DNA of 64,000 nucleotides. Source: VKMB-3413 sp041027365. GTDB taxonomy: Bacteria; Pseudomonadota; Alphaproteobacteria; Rhizobiales; Rhizobiaceae. Positions within the stretch are counted from its first letter, which is position 1. Every line of letters begins with the position of its first letter. The position numbers were made by a program, and so were the translations under genes. The DNA is taken from the NCBI RefSeq assembly GCF_041027365.1, contig NZ_JBFTEH010000001.1, forward strand, positions 558,001 through 622,000. Direction: 5' to 3'. Positions 1 through 8,572 of the stretch are shown piece after piece. The notes beneath the pieces were generated by a model. That model did no database searches. It saw only the letters and a program-made list of their open reading frames with translations, and had not been told where the DNA came from.

Positions 1-200
1 CGGCAGCGCTCGCAAGCCGGTCGGTACGCGATGTTCTGGCTGCGGCGGAAGCCGCCCTGGGAGAGGAGGTCGAGCAGCGCCGGGGCGCGTTCGCCGACCA
101 GGTGTGTGAACACCTTCCGCTCCGCCTGTCCGGGCAGATACGGGCATGGCGAGGGGGAGGTGAGAAAGAACTGCGGCGTCTGCGGATGATGCACTGTCAC
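1..200 (-). CDS. bpt: Aspartate/glutamate leucyltransferase (Bpt), N-terminal part, cut by window edge
   Basis: Only the first 66 codons are inside the window. The visible protein contains the hallmark N-terminal pattern of the bacterial leucyl/arginyl-tRNA-protein transferases: PQFFLTSPSPCPYLPGQAER, then KVFTHLVGE, QGGFRRSQNIAYRP and a CxxC-like ACERC. The family transfers leucine from Leu-tRNA to N-terminal Asp or Glu of proteins, marking them for ClpAP (N-degron pathway), and acts in the cytoplasm. I chose the GTG at 198-200 because GGAGG lies about ten bases upstream; a second GTG two codons in (192-194) is possible. The gene lies 16 bases after the SLC13-type permease on the same strand, so the two may be co-transcribed. 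Confidence 0.85.
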   Translation of the reverse strand, partial: MTVHHPQTPQFFLTSPSPCPYLPGQAERKVFTHLVGERAPALLDLLSQGGFRRSQNIAYRPACERC

Positions 201-216
201 GGCCGGCCGTCCTCCC

Positions 217-2043
217 TCATAGCCTGTAGTACCATGGACCAACCAAAGAGAATGTTAACCATACGAGGAGGACGAGCGGAATACCGGCCTTGGCGAAGTC
301 TGCGAATCGATAGCGGCCAGGCCCCATCACGAGAAGGTTGGTCTGGTAGCCGATCGGCGTCGCAAAGGACGCATTGGCGCCGAAGATCACGCAAGCGAGC
401 CAGGCGTCCGGCGGCGAGCCGATCCTGCGGGATATGTCCAGGGCGATCGGGGTGAACAAGACCGCGGTGGCGTTGTTGGACAGAAAATTCGTCATGATTG
501 CGATGACGAGAAACAGGCCCGACAGGATGACCGCCGGCGAGAGTCCGGCCATGGCGTTCACCGCGCCTTCGGCGATCAGCGCCGCGCCGCCGGTGCGCTC
601 CAGCGCCGTCGCCGCGGCGATCGAGGCGCCGATCAGCATGAAGATCGACCGGTCGACCGAGCGCGCCGCCTCGCCGATCGTCAGGCACCCCGTCGCGACC
701 ATCAGGACCGCGCCGGTCAGCGCCAGGACCTCGATCGGCAGGAGGCCGGAGGCCGACAGGGCGACGATGGACAGGAAGATCGCGCCGGCGAGCCGTGCCT
801 TGGCGCTCTGCGGGATCGCCTGCGTCGAATATTCGAGCAGCAGGAGGTCGTGGTTGCCGCGGAGCGCTGCGATGTTCGCCTCGCGCCCGCACAGAAGCAG
901 CGTGTCGCCCGGCTCGAGGCGGATCTCCGACAGCGCCGCGCGCGCCATGCGGCTCTTGCGCTGCAGGCCGAACAGGGTGATGCCGAACTGCGTCCGGAGG
1001 CCGGAATACTGCATCGTCCGGCCGGCATAGCGCGAGCCCGGCGCCACCACCGCCTCGGCCATCATCATGTCCGGCCCGATCTTGTTCGACGGCTCGCCGC
1101 CGCTCGCGCCGGAGGGCTCCAGCGTCTTGATCTTGAGGTTGCCGGTGGAGAGCGCCCTGGAGAAGGCGCGCCGCGTCGCCGTGACGATCAGCCGGTCGCC
1201 GACTTCCAGCGCGATGTCGTCGAAGGGCGGCAGGATGGTCGACTGACCGCGCAGGATCATTCGCGGGGTCAAATCGCCGAGGCCCGGGAAGAGGCCGGCC
1301 CGCGCCCTCAGACCGAGGAAGGCATGACCTTCGACGATGTCGATCTCGCCGAGGAACTGCTTGCCGCCGGAATCGACCGCGCGCGCGTCGGTTCCGGCGC
1401 GGGCGGTGAGGATGCGCGGCATGATCTTGATGACGTAGACGGCGCCGACGACGGCAATGGCGAGGCCCGGCACGGTGATGTCGAAGAAGCCGAGATGGAT
1501 GTGCGAGCGGGCGGCGACGCCGGCGACGAGGAGGTTCGTCGACGAGCCGATCAGCGTCGTGAGGCCGCCGAGGATCGACAGGAAGGACAGCGGCATGAAG
1601 ACATGCGCCGGCGAGGTGCCGCGCTGCGTCGCCAGCATGGTGAGGATCGGGATGAAGATCACCACCACCGGCGTGTTGTTGAGGAACGCCGACAGCGTCG
1701 CCGCGGCGACGAGGATCAGCGCGATCGCGCCCGTCCCGGCGGTGCCGCCCACCTTGGCCAGCCATTGCGTCGGCCGCGACATGGCGTCGGTGGCGAACAG
1801 GCCCTGGCCGACGATGAGCAGCGACAGGACCGTGACCAGCGCCGGATTGGCAAAGCCCGCGAGAAGGTCGCCGGAGGTGACGGGCGCGCCCGCGGCGTCG
1901 TGGAACGGCAGGATCGAGAACAGGAGCAGGAAGCCGGCGAGCGAGGCGGCGGCCACCGCTTCGATCGGCCAGCGCTCCAGCGCGTAGCCGATCACGCTCA
2001 CCAGGATCAGTCCATAGGTGAGCCAGATGTGGAGTGAATCCAT
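217..2043 (-). CDS. SLC13-family permease with internal TrkA-C domains
   Basis: A 608-residue membrane protein of the divalent anion:sodium symporter (DASS/SLC13) and CitMHS-like group. It has N-terminal hydrophobic helices, a first signature around residues 115-165 (SAFLNNTPVVV, then GGLTTLIGSSTNLLVAG), a cytoplasmic insert of about residues 200-410 that looks like two TrkA-C/RCK-C regulatory modules (each with a GDxL.v pattern: VGDRLIVTA and PGDTLLLCG), and a second half repeating the signature (MTNFLSNNATAVLFTPIAL, FATPIGYQTNLLVMG). Proteins of this layout carry dicarboxylates, sulfate or other anions; the substrate here cannot be read from sequence. Start is the ATG at 2041-2043; the upstream SD is weak. 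Confidence 0.85.
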   Translation of the reverse strand: MDSLHIWLTYGLILVSVIGYALERWPIEAVAAASLAGFLLLFSILPFHDAAGAPVTSGDLLAGFANPALVTVLSLLIVGQGLFATDAMSRPTQWLAKVGGTAGTGAIALILVAAATLSAFLNNTPVVVIFIPILTMLATQRGTSPAHVFMPLSFLSILGGLTTLIGSSTNLLVAGVAARSHIHLGFFDITVPGLAIAVVGAVYVIKIMPRILTARAGTDARAVDSGGKQFLGEIDIVEGHAFLGLRARAGLFPGLGDLTPRMILRGQSTILPPFDDIALEVGDRLIVTATRRAFSRALSTGNLKIKTLEPSGASGGEPSNKIGPDMMMAEAVVAPGSRYAGRTMQYSGLRTQFGITLFGLQRKSRMARAALSEIRLEPGDTLLLCGREANIAALRGNHDLLLLEYSTQAIPQSAKARLAGAIFLSIVALSASGLLPIEVLALTGAVLMVATGCLTIGEAARSVDRSIFMLIGASIAAATALERTGGAALIAEGAVNAMAGLSPAVILSGLFLVIAIMTNFLSNNATAVLFTPIALDISRRIGSPPDAWLACVIFGANASFATPIGYQTNLLVMGPGRYRFADFAKAGIPLVLLVWLTFSLVGPWYYRL

Positions 2044-2206
2044 GTCCCGCCGTGTGCCGTTGTCCCCGCGCCGTTATCTCCGGCAGCGAGCGTCGTGGCA
2101 ACCCGGACGGGCTGGGCGGCGGACGTGGGCCTTGCTCCGGAACGGAAACGGCCGGCGCGCATCGCTGCGGCCGGCCGTCGCTTGAAGTCGATGCCTGTCG
2201 GACGTC

Positions 2207-2683
2207 TCAGCGGTCGCGGACCACGACGGTGCCGAGAAGGAGGTCCTGCAGCAGCTGCTTTCTCGGCGTGAACAGGCCGACCAGCAGGACGAAGGGCGTC
2301 AGCACGGCATTCGCCGCCCAGAAGATCACACCGTGCAGGACGGCCAGGATCGGATCCACCTTTTCGCCGTCGAGCCGGGCGATGCGGATATCGGCGAAGC
2401 GCATGCCGGGCGTCGCCTGGTGCGCGCCGCCCATGGTGAAGCCGACATAGGGGATCGCGACGACCGGGAAGAGGAAAGCGTAGAGGCTCCAGCCGAGGCC
2501 GAAGGACAGGATGCCGAGGAAGAACACGACGATCGCGGCCGGGATCATCAACAGGAGGACGATCGTGTAGTCGAAAAGGAAGGCGAGGATCCGCCGCGAG
2601 CGGACGCCCGAATAGAGCCGCGGGTGGTCGAGCGACTGCCCGTTGCCGTCACGCAGGCGGGAGGCGGCGGTGGTATCGGTCAC
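2207..2683 (-). CDS. RDD family membrane protein
   Basis: Small integral membrane protein of about 158 residues. The RDD family is named for Arg-Asp-Asp residues in the first helix; here the segment reads RSRRILAFLFDYTIVLLLM, followed by a second hydrophobic stretch, a PGMRFADIRI segment and a third hydrophobic stretch ending near LLQDLLLGTVVV. Function of the family is poorly known; some members are linked to ion exchange. I chose the GTG at 2681-2683 (protein begins VTDTTAASRL) because AAGGA sits six bases upstream; the open frame extends 33 codons further but that part is not RDD-like. RDD genes often lie near hemB in this order, as here. Confidence 0.8.
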   Translation of the reverse strand: MTDTTAASRLRDGNGQSLDHPRLYSGVRSRRILAFLFDYTIVLLLMIPAAIVVFFLGILSFGLGWSLYAFLFPVVAIPYVGFTMGGAHQATPGMRFADIRIARLDGEKVDPILAVLHGVIFWAANAVLTPFVLLVGLFTPRKQLLQDLLLGTVVVRDR

Positions 2684-2870
2684 GGTCGGTCCTTCGTCTT
2701 GTGAGTAACTTGACCGGCATGAGATGGGCATGCCGGCGTCGGCGCGCAATATGACATGCGCGCAAACGCCTGATCGGGCCAAGGGGAGGGCGGCCGAGCG
2801 CCGGCTCTCGGAGCGCAGGTCTGCCGTCTCACCGGGCGCTCGGGCCGGACTTGGCGGCTTCGCGGGTCCC

Positions 2871-3716
2871 CTAACGCCGGCCCACGAAGCAGCCGATCGT
2901 ATAGGGATATTCCGCGGTCAGCCGGTAGGCATAGTCATAGGTCAAGCGGCCGACTTTGACGGTCTCCGCCCTGCCGTGGCAGGCGTCGAGGTCGGAATTC
3001 GTCAACGTCTTCCCACGCTTGTCGCGCATGCCGAAGATGGGATAGCCGTCGAGCGCCCAGCCGACGAGGCGGTTGTTCCTGGCCCCCGGCAGGCAAGGCG
3101 AGGCGCTGTGATAGTGGTAGCGCCCCGTGCGTTCGGGATGGCCGTCGCACCGGTCCTGGATCTCGTGCGCGGCAGCATCGCGGCCGCCGTCGTCGACCGC
3201 GCTGTAGATCGCGACGCCCGTCACGGTGACGCCGATCATGCCCATCGGCAGGCAGCCGGGCGAGCGCGCCCGCACCGGATGAACCGGAAGATCGAGATCG
3301 ACGCTGCGCGCCTGGATCGAATTCGGGTTGCGGTCGTAGCGAAAGGCAGGATCTGTCGGCGAGATCGGAAACCGCCCCGTCGCCTGCTTCACGGGCAGGC
3401 CGTTGCCGCGGATGTGGAGGCTGTCGCCGCTGGTCGTCACGCTGAGCCGTGCGCTCGGCCAGGTCACATTGCCCTGGACGTGCGGCTTTTGATTCGGATT
3501 CCAGGTGCGGCCGTGAAACCAGGCACCGGTCGCGTACGCGCCGCCGCCGCGAAAATGCATTCGGCAGGCATAGACATAGCCTTTGGCGGGACGGCTGGCG
3601 ACGTGACCGTCGCCGACCGGCAGCTCATGCGCGGCGCTGTAAGACGAGCCGCAAACCGACACCAGCAGCGCGGCAGTGGCCGTCGCCGCCAGTCGCTTCG
3701 AAACTGATTTGTGCAA
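2871..3716 (-). CDS. Secreted YHYH-domain protein
   Basis: An exported protein of about 281 residues. The frame shows a hydrophobic signal segment (KRLAATATAALLVSVCGSS) followed by AAHE, a likely signal peptidase site. The body contains the name-giving motif GRYHYHSASPCL and, after it, LVGWALDGYPIFG, the core of the YHYH domain, which occurs in periplasmic or secreted proteins, often in alphaproteobacteria and marine bacteria. No enzymatic role is established for it. Several cysteines (CRMHF, SPGCLPMG, DACHG, TIGCF) suggest disulfides in the periplasm. I chose the TTG at 3714-3716 because GGAGG lies seven bases upstream and the signal peptide then starts correctly; the ATG at 3770 would add 18 residues without a good SD. 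Confidence 0.7.
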   Translation of the reverse strand: MHKSVSKRLAATATAALLVSVCGSSYSAAHELPVGDGHVASRPAKGYVYACRMHFRGGGAYATGAWFHGRTWNPNQKPHVQGNVTWPSARLSVTTSGDSLHIRGNGLPVKQATGRFPISPTDPAFRYDRNPNSIQARSVDLDLPVHPVRARSPGCLPMGMIGVTVTGVAIYSAVDDGGRDAAAHEIQDRCDGHPERTGRYHYHSASPCLPGARNNRLVGWALDGYPIFGMRDKRGKTLTNSDLDACHGRAETVKVGRLTYDYAYRLTAEYPYTIGCFVGRR

Positions 3717-4025
3717 GACCTCGCCTCCCAATCGATCCAAGAATGCGACGAAGCTGCCGTGGCTCGTCACATGACGCTATTGGGGCGCCGTCTCTCCAGT
3801 CTTGCAATCAGGAAATCGTGTTGTTTTGTTTCGTGATGCCGAAAGGGAAATGCTTCGCAACATGAGCGCGTGGGCGAATGACCGAAGCAACTGACGCGCC
3901 CGAGGTCGAAACAACGACGCAGGCTGCCCCATGGTCGCTTCGGAGAACACCATTTGCTCGTTCGCCCGGTCCTGCGCCGGTCGTCGCTGTGGCAGACCGG
4001 AGCCGGAACCGTCGATCTGCCCGGC
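3717..4025. other. Intergenic stretch between hemB and the YHYH-protein gene
   Basis: About 300 bases with no convincing gene. It must hold the promoter of the YHYH-protein gene (right of 3716) and the end of the hemB transcript, since both genes read leftwards. A more AT-rich patch near 3805-3850 is the most promoter-like part. I see no strong hairpin with a T tract. Confidence 0.4.
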
Positions 4026-5057
4026 TCAGCTCCGCAGCGCTTCCGCCACCCGGGGCGAGAAGTAGCTGAGGATGCCGGCCGCGCCGGCGCGCTTGTAGGC
4101 GGACAGCGTCTCGATCATCGCCTTGTCGCCGTCGAGCCAGCCGCGCTCCACCGCAGCCATGATCATCGAATACTCGCCCGAGGTCTGGTAGGCGAAGGTC
4201 GGCACGCCGAACTCGCGGGCAAGCCGTCCGAGCACGTCGAGATAGGGCAGGCCGGGCTTCACCATGATCATGTCGGCGCCCTCGGCAATGTCCTGCGCGG
4301 CTTCGCGCACCGCTTCGTCGGTATTGCCGAAATCCATCTGATAGGTGCGCTTGTCGCCCTTCAGCATGCCGCCGGAGCCGACGGCGTCGCGGAACGGGCC
4401 GTAGAAGGCGGAGGCATATTTGGCGCTGTAGGCCATGATCATCGTGTCGCGCCGGCCGGCGGAATCCAGCGCCGCACGGATGCAGGCGACGCGCCCGTCC
4501 ATCATGTCCGAGGGGCCGATGATGTCGCAGCCGGAATTCGCCTGCACCACCGCCTGCCGGCACAGAAGCTCGACCGATTCGTCGTTGAGGATGCGGTCGC
4601 CCTCCATCACGCCGTCATGGCCATGGCTGGTATAGGGGTCGAGCGCGACGTCGCAGAGGATCCCGACCTCCGGCACCGCCGCCTTGATGGCGCGGCTCGC
4701 GCGGCAGACGAGATTGCCTTCGTTCAACGCCTCCGAGCCGGTCTCGTCGCGCTTGTCCGGGTCCGTGTAGGGGAAGAGGGCGAGGACCGGGATGCCGAGA
4801 TCGCGGGCACGCTTCGCCACTTCCACGCAGCCCTCGACCGAGAGCCGATCGACGCCCGGCATCGAGGCGATCGGCTGCGGGGCGCCGCCGCCCTCGCGCA
4901 CGAAGATCGGCCAGATCAGGTCGTTGACGGAGATCGCCGTCTCGCGCACCAGCCGGCGGCTCCAGTCCGCCTGCCGCAGGCGGCGCATGCGCAGGCCCCC
5001 GGTGGCCGTGTCGATGCGCTCGGTGATGGCGGAAAGGGTGGGAGAAGTCTCGTTCAT
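4026..5057 (-). CDS. hemB: Delta-aminolevulinic acid dehydratase (porphobilinogen synthase)
   Basis: Condenses two 5-aminolevulinate molecules to porphobilinogen, the second common step of tetrapyrrole synthesis; cytoplasmic. The 343-residue protein is full length. Schiff-base lysines are visible in AYSAKYASAFYG (about Lys213) and MIMVKPGLPYLD (about Lys267). The metal-binding region reads CDVALDPYTSHGHDG: aspartates stand where zinc enzymes such as E. coli HemB have cysteines, which marks the magnesium-type enzyme described in Bradyrhizobium. The ATG at 5055-5057 gives the family's usual N-terminus (MNETSPTLS...); the open frame continues upstream for another 102 codons of low-quality sequence that I exclude. 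Confidence 0.95.
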   Translation of the reverse strand: MNETSPTLSAITERIDTATGGLRMRRLRQADWSRRLVRETAISVNDLIWPIFVREGGGAPQPIASMPGVDRLSVEGCVEVAKRARDLGIPVLALFPYTDPDKRDETGSEALNEGNLVCRASRAIKAAVPEVGILCDVALDPYTSHGHDGVMEGDRILNDESVELLCRQAVVQANSGCDIIGPSDMMDGRVACIRAALDSAGRRDTMIMAYSAKYASAFYGPFRDAVGSGGMLKGDKRTYQMDFGNTDEAVREAAQDIAEGADMIMVKPGLPYLDVLGRLAREFGVPTFAYQTSGEYSMIMAAVERGWLDGDKAMIETLSAYKRAGAAGILSYFSPRVAEALRS

Positions 5058-5307
5058 GGCTCGACCGTCTTCTGCAGGCTGTAGGCGGGTCTGCATCTTC
5101 CCGCATCGCGGAGCGCCGCCCGCCATGCGCGTTGACGCGCCCGCACAGGCTTCGGTAGGCCTTCGGCGGGACGACCGCAAGATTTTCGGATCGACGGCGT
5201 CCGGCAGGCCGCGGCTTGATCGCCGGCGATGCCGGCGCAGGATTCGGCGCCGGCGCGTCCCGATGCGGCCGGAGGAGGCTGCCGACTGCTCCGGGGGAAG
5301 GATGACC

Positions 5308-5730
5308 ATGACCATCGAACTGTCCCCGCGCGAGCCCGGCACCGGCCTCATCCGCAGGCTCACCCTCTGGCTCTATCGCCTGTCCGCGATCGTCCTCTTC
5401 GCGCTCGGCATCGCCTGCTGGATCCGGCTGATCGGCGTCGAGAGGGGACCGCTCGCCCGCTTCGACCTGATGCCGGTGTGGTGGAAGCTGGTCATGCCGC
5501 CCCTCGCGGTCGTCTATCCGGTCGCGGGAATGGGCCTGTGGATGGCGGCGGGCTGGGGCGCGGTCCTCTGGGTGCTGATCGCGATCATCGAAGCCGTGAT
5601 GCATCTCGGCTTCCCGCAGCTCTTCGGCCCCGATCTCGTCTGGCTCGGTTTTCACGCCGGCGGCCTGATCGCGCTGGCCGGCCTGCGCATCGCCGCCTGG
5701 CGCCAGACGCGCCCGGTCCGGCACCCCTAA
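5308..5730 (+). CDS. DUF6163 family membrane protein
   Basis: A 140-residue protein with four hydrophobic stretches (about residues 20-40, 60-80, 85-105 and 110-130), short loops and a basic C-terminus. Its pattern (LYRLSAIVLFALGIACWIRL, WWKLVMPPLAVVYPVAG, HLGFPQLFGPDLVWLGFHAG) fits the DUF6163 family, which is found in Hyphomicrobiales, often next to hemB and ldtR as here. Function unknown. Two ATGs lie six bases apart (5302 and 5308); AAGGA ends five bases before the second, so I chose 5308. It is divergent from hemB and precedes ldtR by 167 bases. Confidence 0.75.
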   Translation: MTIELSPREPGTGLIRRLTLWLYRLSAIVLFALGIACWIRLIGVERGPLARFDLMPVWWKLVMPPLAVVYPVAGMGLWMAAGWGAVLWVLIAIIEAVMHLGFPQLFGPDLVWLGFHAGGLIALAGLRIAAWRQTRPVRHP

Positions 5731-5897
5731 CAGCGCGTTGCGCCAGGGCACCGACTGTTAAGCAAGACAATCGTCTCGGTCAGTGCAAGATCGTGTTAAG
5801 TCTGCGGTTTAAGTCGAATTTTAGAGGCGGCGCGTAGATTGCTCAGCAAGATGGAAGCGAAAAACAAAATCCATCACCTCAACAGCGGAGCAGTACT
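5731..5897 (+). promoter_or_regulatory. Probable promoter region of ldtR
   Basis: 167 bases, clearly more AT-rich than the flanking genes (for example around 5755-5870), between the DUF6163 gene and ldtR. It contains two GTTTAAG/GTTAAG-like words (near 5794-5800 and 5808-5814), a possible repeated element for autoregulation. No binding site is proven. Confidence 0.35.
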
Positions 5898-6407
5898 ATG
5901 AACGCGCAGCCGAAGACGCAGAAGCCGGCCCAGGTCGAGGAAAAGACCGAGCTGAAGTCGCTCTACCTCGAAACCCTGCAGCTCGTCGAGCGACTGCATC
6001 GCCGGCTGCTCGACGTGATCAAGGACGAGTTCGACCGGGCCGGCCGCACCGACATCAACGCGGTCCAGGCGCTGCTTCTGTTCAACATCGGCGATTCCGT
6101 GCTGACCGCCGGCGAGCTGCGCACCCGCGGCTTCTATCTCGGCTCCAACGTCTCCTACAATCTGAAGAAGCTCGTCGAACTCGGCTTCATCGATCACCAG
6201 AAGTCGCGGGTCGACCGTCGCGCGGTGCGCGTGTCGCTGACGAAGTCGGGGATGGAGATCGCCCAGATCGTCGGCGAACTCTACGACCGCCATATCGGCT
6301 CGATCGACAAGGTCGGCGGACTGGACGAGCAGGAATTCCAGAAGATGAACAAGTCGCTACAGCGTCTCGACCGGTTCTGGAACGACCAGATCCTCTACCG
6401 CCTCTGA
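5898..6407 (+). CDS. ldtR: MarR-family regulator LdtR
   Basis: A 169-residue winged-helix regulator. Start ATG 5898; the order is N-terminal helix, winged HTH (about residues 70-125: TAGELRTRGFYLGSNVSYNL as recognition region, then DHQKSRVDRRAVRVSLT as the wing) and C-terminal dimerisation helix. The YLGSNVSYNLKKLVE and QKSRVDRRAVRV segments are characteristic of LdtR, described in Candidatus Liberibacter asiaticus and Sinorhizobium, where it controls the neighbouring L,D-transpeptidase gene and osmotic tolerance. Here the next gene on the same strand is an L,D-transpeptidase 298 bases downstream, which supports the same circuit. Confidence 0.85.
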   Translation: MNAQPKTQKPAQVEEKTELKSLYLETLQLVERLHRRLLDVIKDEFDRAGRTDINAVQALLLFNIGDSVLTAGELRTRGFYLGSNVSYNLKKLVELGFIDHQKSRVDRRAVRVSLTKSGMEIAQIVGELYDRHIGSIDKVGGLDEQEFQKMNKSLQRLDRFWNDQILYRL

Positions 6408-6452
6408 CCCTTCTGCCCGTCAAGCCTGCGTGATCGCCCCGTTCCGGTTTCC

Positions 6453-6479
6453 CCCGGCGCGGGGCGCCCGCGCGCCGGG
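6453..6479 (+). terminator. GC-rich hairpin after ldtR
   Basis: Nine-base arms CCCGGCGCG and CGCGCCGGG around a nine-base loop, 46 bases after the ldtR stop. There is no following T tract, so it would be a weak or Rho-assisted terminator or an RNA-stabilising stem. Confidence 0.35.
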
Positions 6480-6705
6480 CGGATGAAAGTTTCGGAGAAA
6501 CAACGGCTTCGCGCCGCCGCCTTTCAAGTCCTTCCAACTCCAGCGACTTCACGCTTTGGCCATATTGCGATGCATTACCGTTGCTTGCGGAGGCCCGCGA
6601 CGGGGGTGGTGCGAGAGCACCGGCGAACAGGGTGAAGCTTCCGTTAAGAGCGAGCCGATAACGTCGCATCGACGCGGGCAGCCGCGGCGGGCAAGGGGGC
6701 ATGAG

Positions 6706-8046
6706 ATGACGTCGACGAAGCGTTTTTCCGACAGGGTTTCGACGCGCCGAGGGTTTCTTCTGGGAGCGGCGGCGGCCGGCGCAAGCCTGGCGCCCGGGGC
6801 GGCCTTCGCCCAGAACGCACTCGTCGATCTCCTGCATTCTCCGACCCGGGGCAACTGGGACGACCAGTTCGATACGCGCGGCTCCAGCCCGCGGCAGGTG
6901 ATCTCCAACGTTCCGATCTTTTCCAGCTACACGCTGCAGGCGACGCAGAGCGCCGCCGGCGAATATCAGCGGATCGCGCAGTCCGGCGGCTGGCCGATGG
7001 TGCCGGAGGTCGGGCCGCTCAGGATCGGGCTCGACAACGGCGCCGTGCCGGTGCTGCGCCAGCGTCTGGCGATCGCCGGCGACCTCGCCGCCAATGCCGG
7101 CATGTCGACCGCCTTCGACACCTATGTCCAGGGCGCGGTGAAGCGCTTCCAGGCGCGGCACGGCCTGCCGCCGGACGGCATCGTTTCCGAACAGACCTAC
7201 AAGGCGATGAACGTTCCGGTCGAGCTGCGCCTCAACCAGCTGATGGTCAACATCCAGCGGCTGCAGCAGATGGTCGGCAAGGATCTCGGCCAGCGCTTCG
7301 TCATGGTCAACATCCCGGCCGCCTCGGTCGAGGCGGTGGAGAACGGCACGGTCGTCCAGCGGCACGTCGCGATCGTCGGCAAGATCGATCGCCAGACCCC
7401 GACGCTGGAATCGAAGATCATCAACCTGAACCTCAATCCCTACTGGCACGCCCCGGCGTCGATCGTGCGCAAGGACATCATTCCGCTGATGCGGAAGGAT
7501 CCGACCTATCTGGAAAGCGCCAACATCCACATCTACGACCACAAGGGCAACGAGATTCCGCCGCAGTCGATCGACTGGAACACCGACGAAGCCGAGAAGT
7601 ACCTGTTCCGCCAGGATCCGGGCAAGAACAACGCGATGGCTTCGGTGAAGATCAACTTCCCGAATCCCTACAATGTCTACATGCACGACACGCCGGAGCA
7701 GGGGCTGTTCTCGCAGCTGATGCGCTTCGACTCCTCGGGCTGCGTGCGCGTCCAGAACGTGCGCGACCTGATCGTCTGGCTGGCGCGCGACACGCCGGGC
7801 TGGGACCGCCAGCACATCGAACAGGTGATCGCGGCGCGCGACCGCCAGGACGTCGACCTCACCACTCCGGTGCCGGTCTACTTCACCTACATCACCGCCT
7901 GGGCGACCGATCCCGCGATCCCGCAGTTCCGCGACGACATCTATCATCGCGACGGCTCGGAGCAGCTGGCGCTGAACAACCTCTCGACCACGGCCTATGC
8001 GCCGGGCGAGAAGAACCCCTACGTCCAGGGTGACGAAGGCTACTGA
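6706..8046 (+). CDS. L,D-transpeptidase with peptidoglycan-binding domain (LdtP-like)
   Basis: A 446-residue exported enzyme that makes or edits 3-3 peptidoglycan cross-links, or attaches proteins to peptidoglycan. The N-terminus has a Tat-like signal (STRRGFLLGAAAAGASLAP followed by AAFAQ). A peptidoglycan-binding domain lies around residues 110-170 (VKRFQARHGLPPDGIVSE). The YkuD catalytic domain ends with the active-site motif HDTPEQ...RFDSSGCVRVQN, with the catalytic cysteine in SSGCVRV. I chose the ATG at 6706 because AAGGGGG precedes it by six bases and the Tat signal then starts cleanly. Its neighbour ldtR is the probable regulator. Confidence 0.9.
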   Translation: MTSTKRFSDRVSTRRGFLLGAAAAGASLAPGAAFAQNALVDLLHSPTRGNWDDQFDTRGSSPRQVISNVPIFSSYTLQATQSAAGEYQRIAQSGGWPMVPEVGPLRIGLDNGAVPVLRQRLAIAGDLAANAGMSTAFDTYVQGAVKRFQARHGLPPDGIVSEQTYKAMNVPVELRLNQLMVNIQRLQQMVGKDLGQRFVMVNIPAASVEAVENGTVVQRHVAIVGKIDRQTPTLESKIINLNLNPYWHAPASIVRKDIIPLMRKDPTYLESANIHIYDHKGNEIPPQSIDWNTDEAEKYLFRQDPGKNNAMASVKINFPNPYNVYMHDTPEQGLFSQLMRFDSSGCVRVQNVRDLIVWLARDTPGWDRQHIEQVIAARDRQDVDLTTPVPVYFTYITAWATDPAIPQFRDDIYHRDGSEQLALNNLSTTAYAPGEKNPYVQGDEGY

Positions 8047-8309
8047 GCGGCGGCAGGCCGGCACGCGCGAGAGAGCACGAGCCGGCCGTCCCGCAACGAC
8101 ATGCGCCCGGCGGCTCGATCCGCGGGGTTAGTGTGGGTTGTCGTCTCTCGGCGCACTGCCAGCGTCCGTCGCGCCTTGGGACTGGGTCGTGAGTCGGCCT
8201 GTCGCCGCCTGAGCGGGTTCTCCGTCCGGGTGCGCACGCAGGTGATCGAGCCGAAACACCCGACCGATGCCTGGACCTGCGCCTGTGGCGGCTAATGCAT
8301 TCAAAAGAA

Positions 8310-8386
<77 letters not shown>

Positions 8387-8572
8387 CAGCGTGGTGCGGG
8401 GTGCCGCGCCACGGGATTTGCGTCTTCTCCCTAACCGATCGCCGCCGCTTCAGCAAGGATGCCGGGACAGGTTTGTCGCGGGCCGCGGCCAGAAGCTCCC
8501 TTCGGCCGAGCGATGCCTTCCGGATTGGCCGCCTGAGGTCGGCGCTTGGCGGGAGCCGGCGGGGCAGGGCCA

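Noticed and set aside
850..2037. Long plus-strand open frame of almost 400 codons opposite the SLC13-type permease
   Set aside because: Arg/Asp/Glu-rich low-complexity translation typical of the antisense strand of a high-GC gene; no family resemblance, while the minus-strand frame has clear transporter motifs.
3878..4069. Small plus-strand frame beginning MTEATDAPEVETT
   Set aside because: Overlaps the end of hemB, has no ribosome-binding site and no recognisable motif.
8101..8295. Short plus-strand frame before the tRNA gene
   Set aside because: Arg/Ser-rich translation with no SD; the space is better seen as tRNA and transpeptidase flanking sequence.
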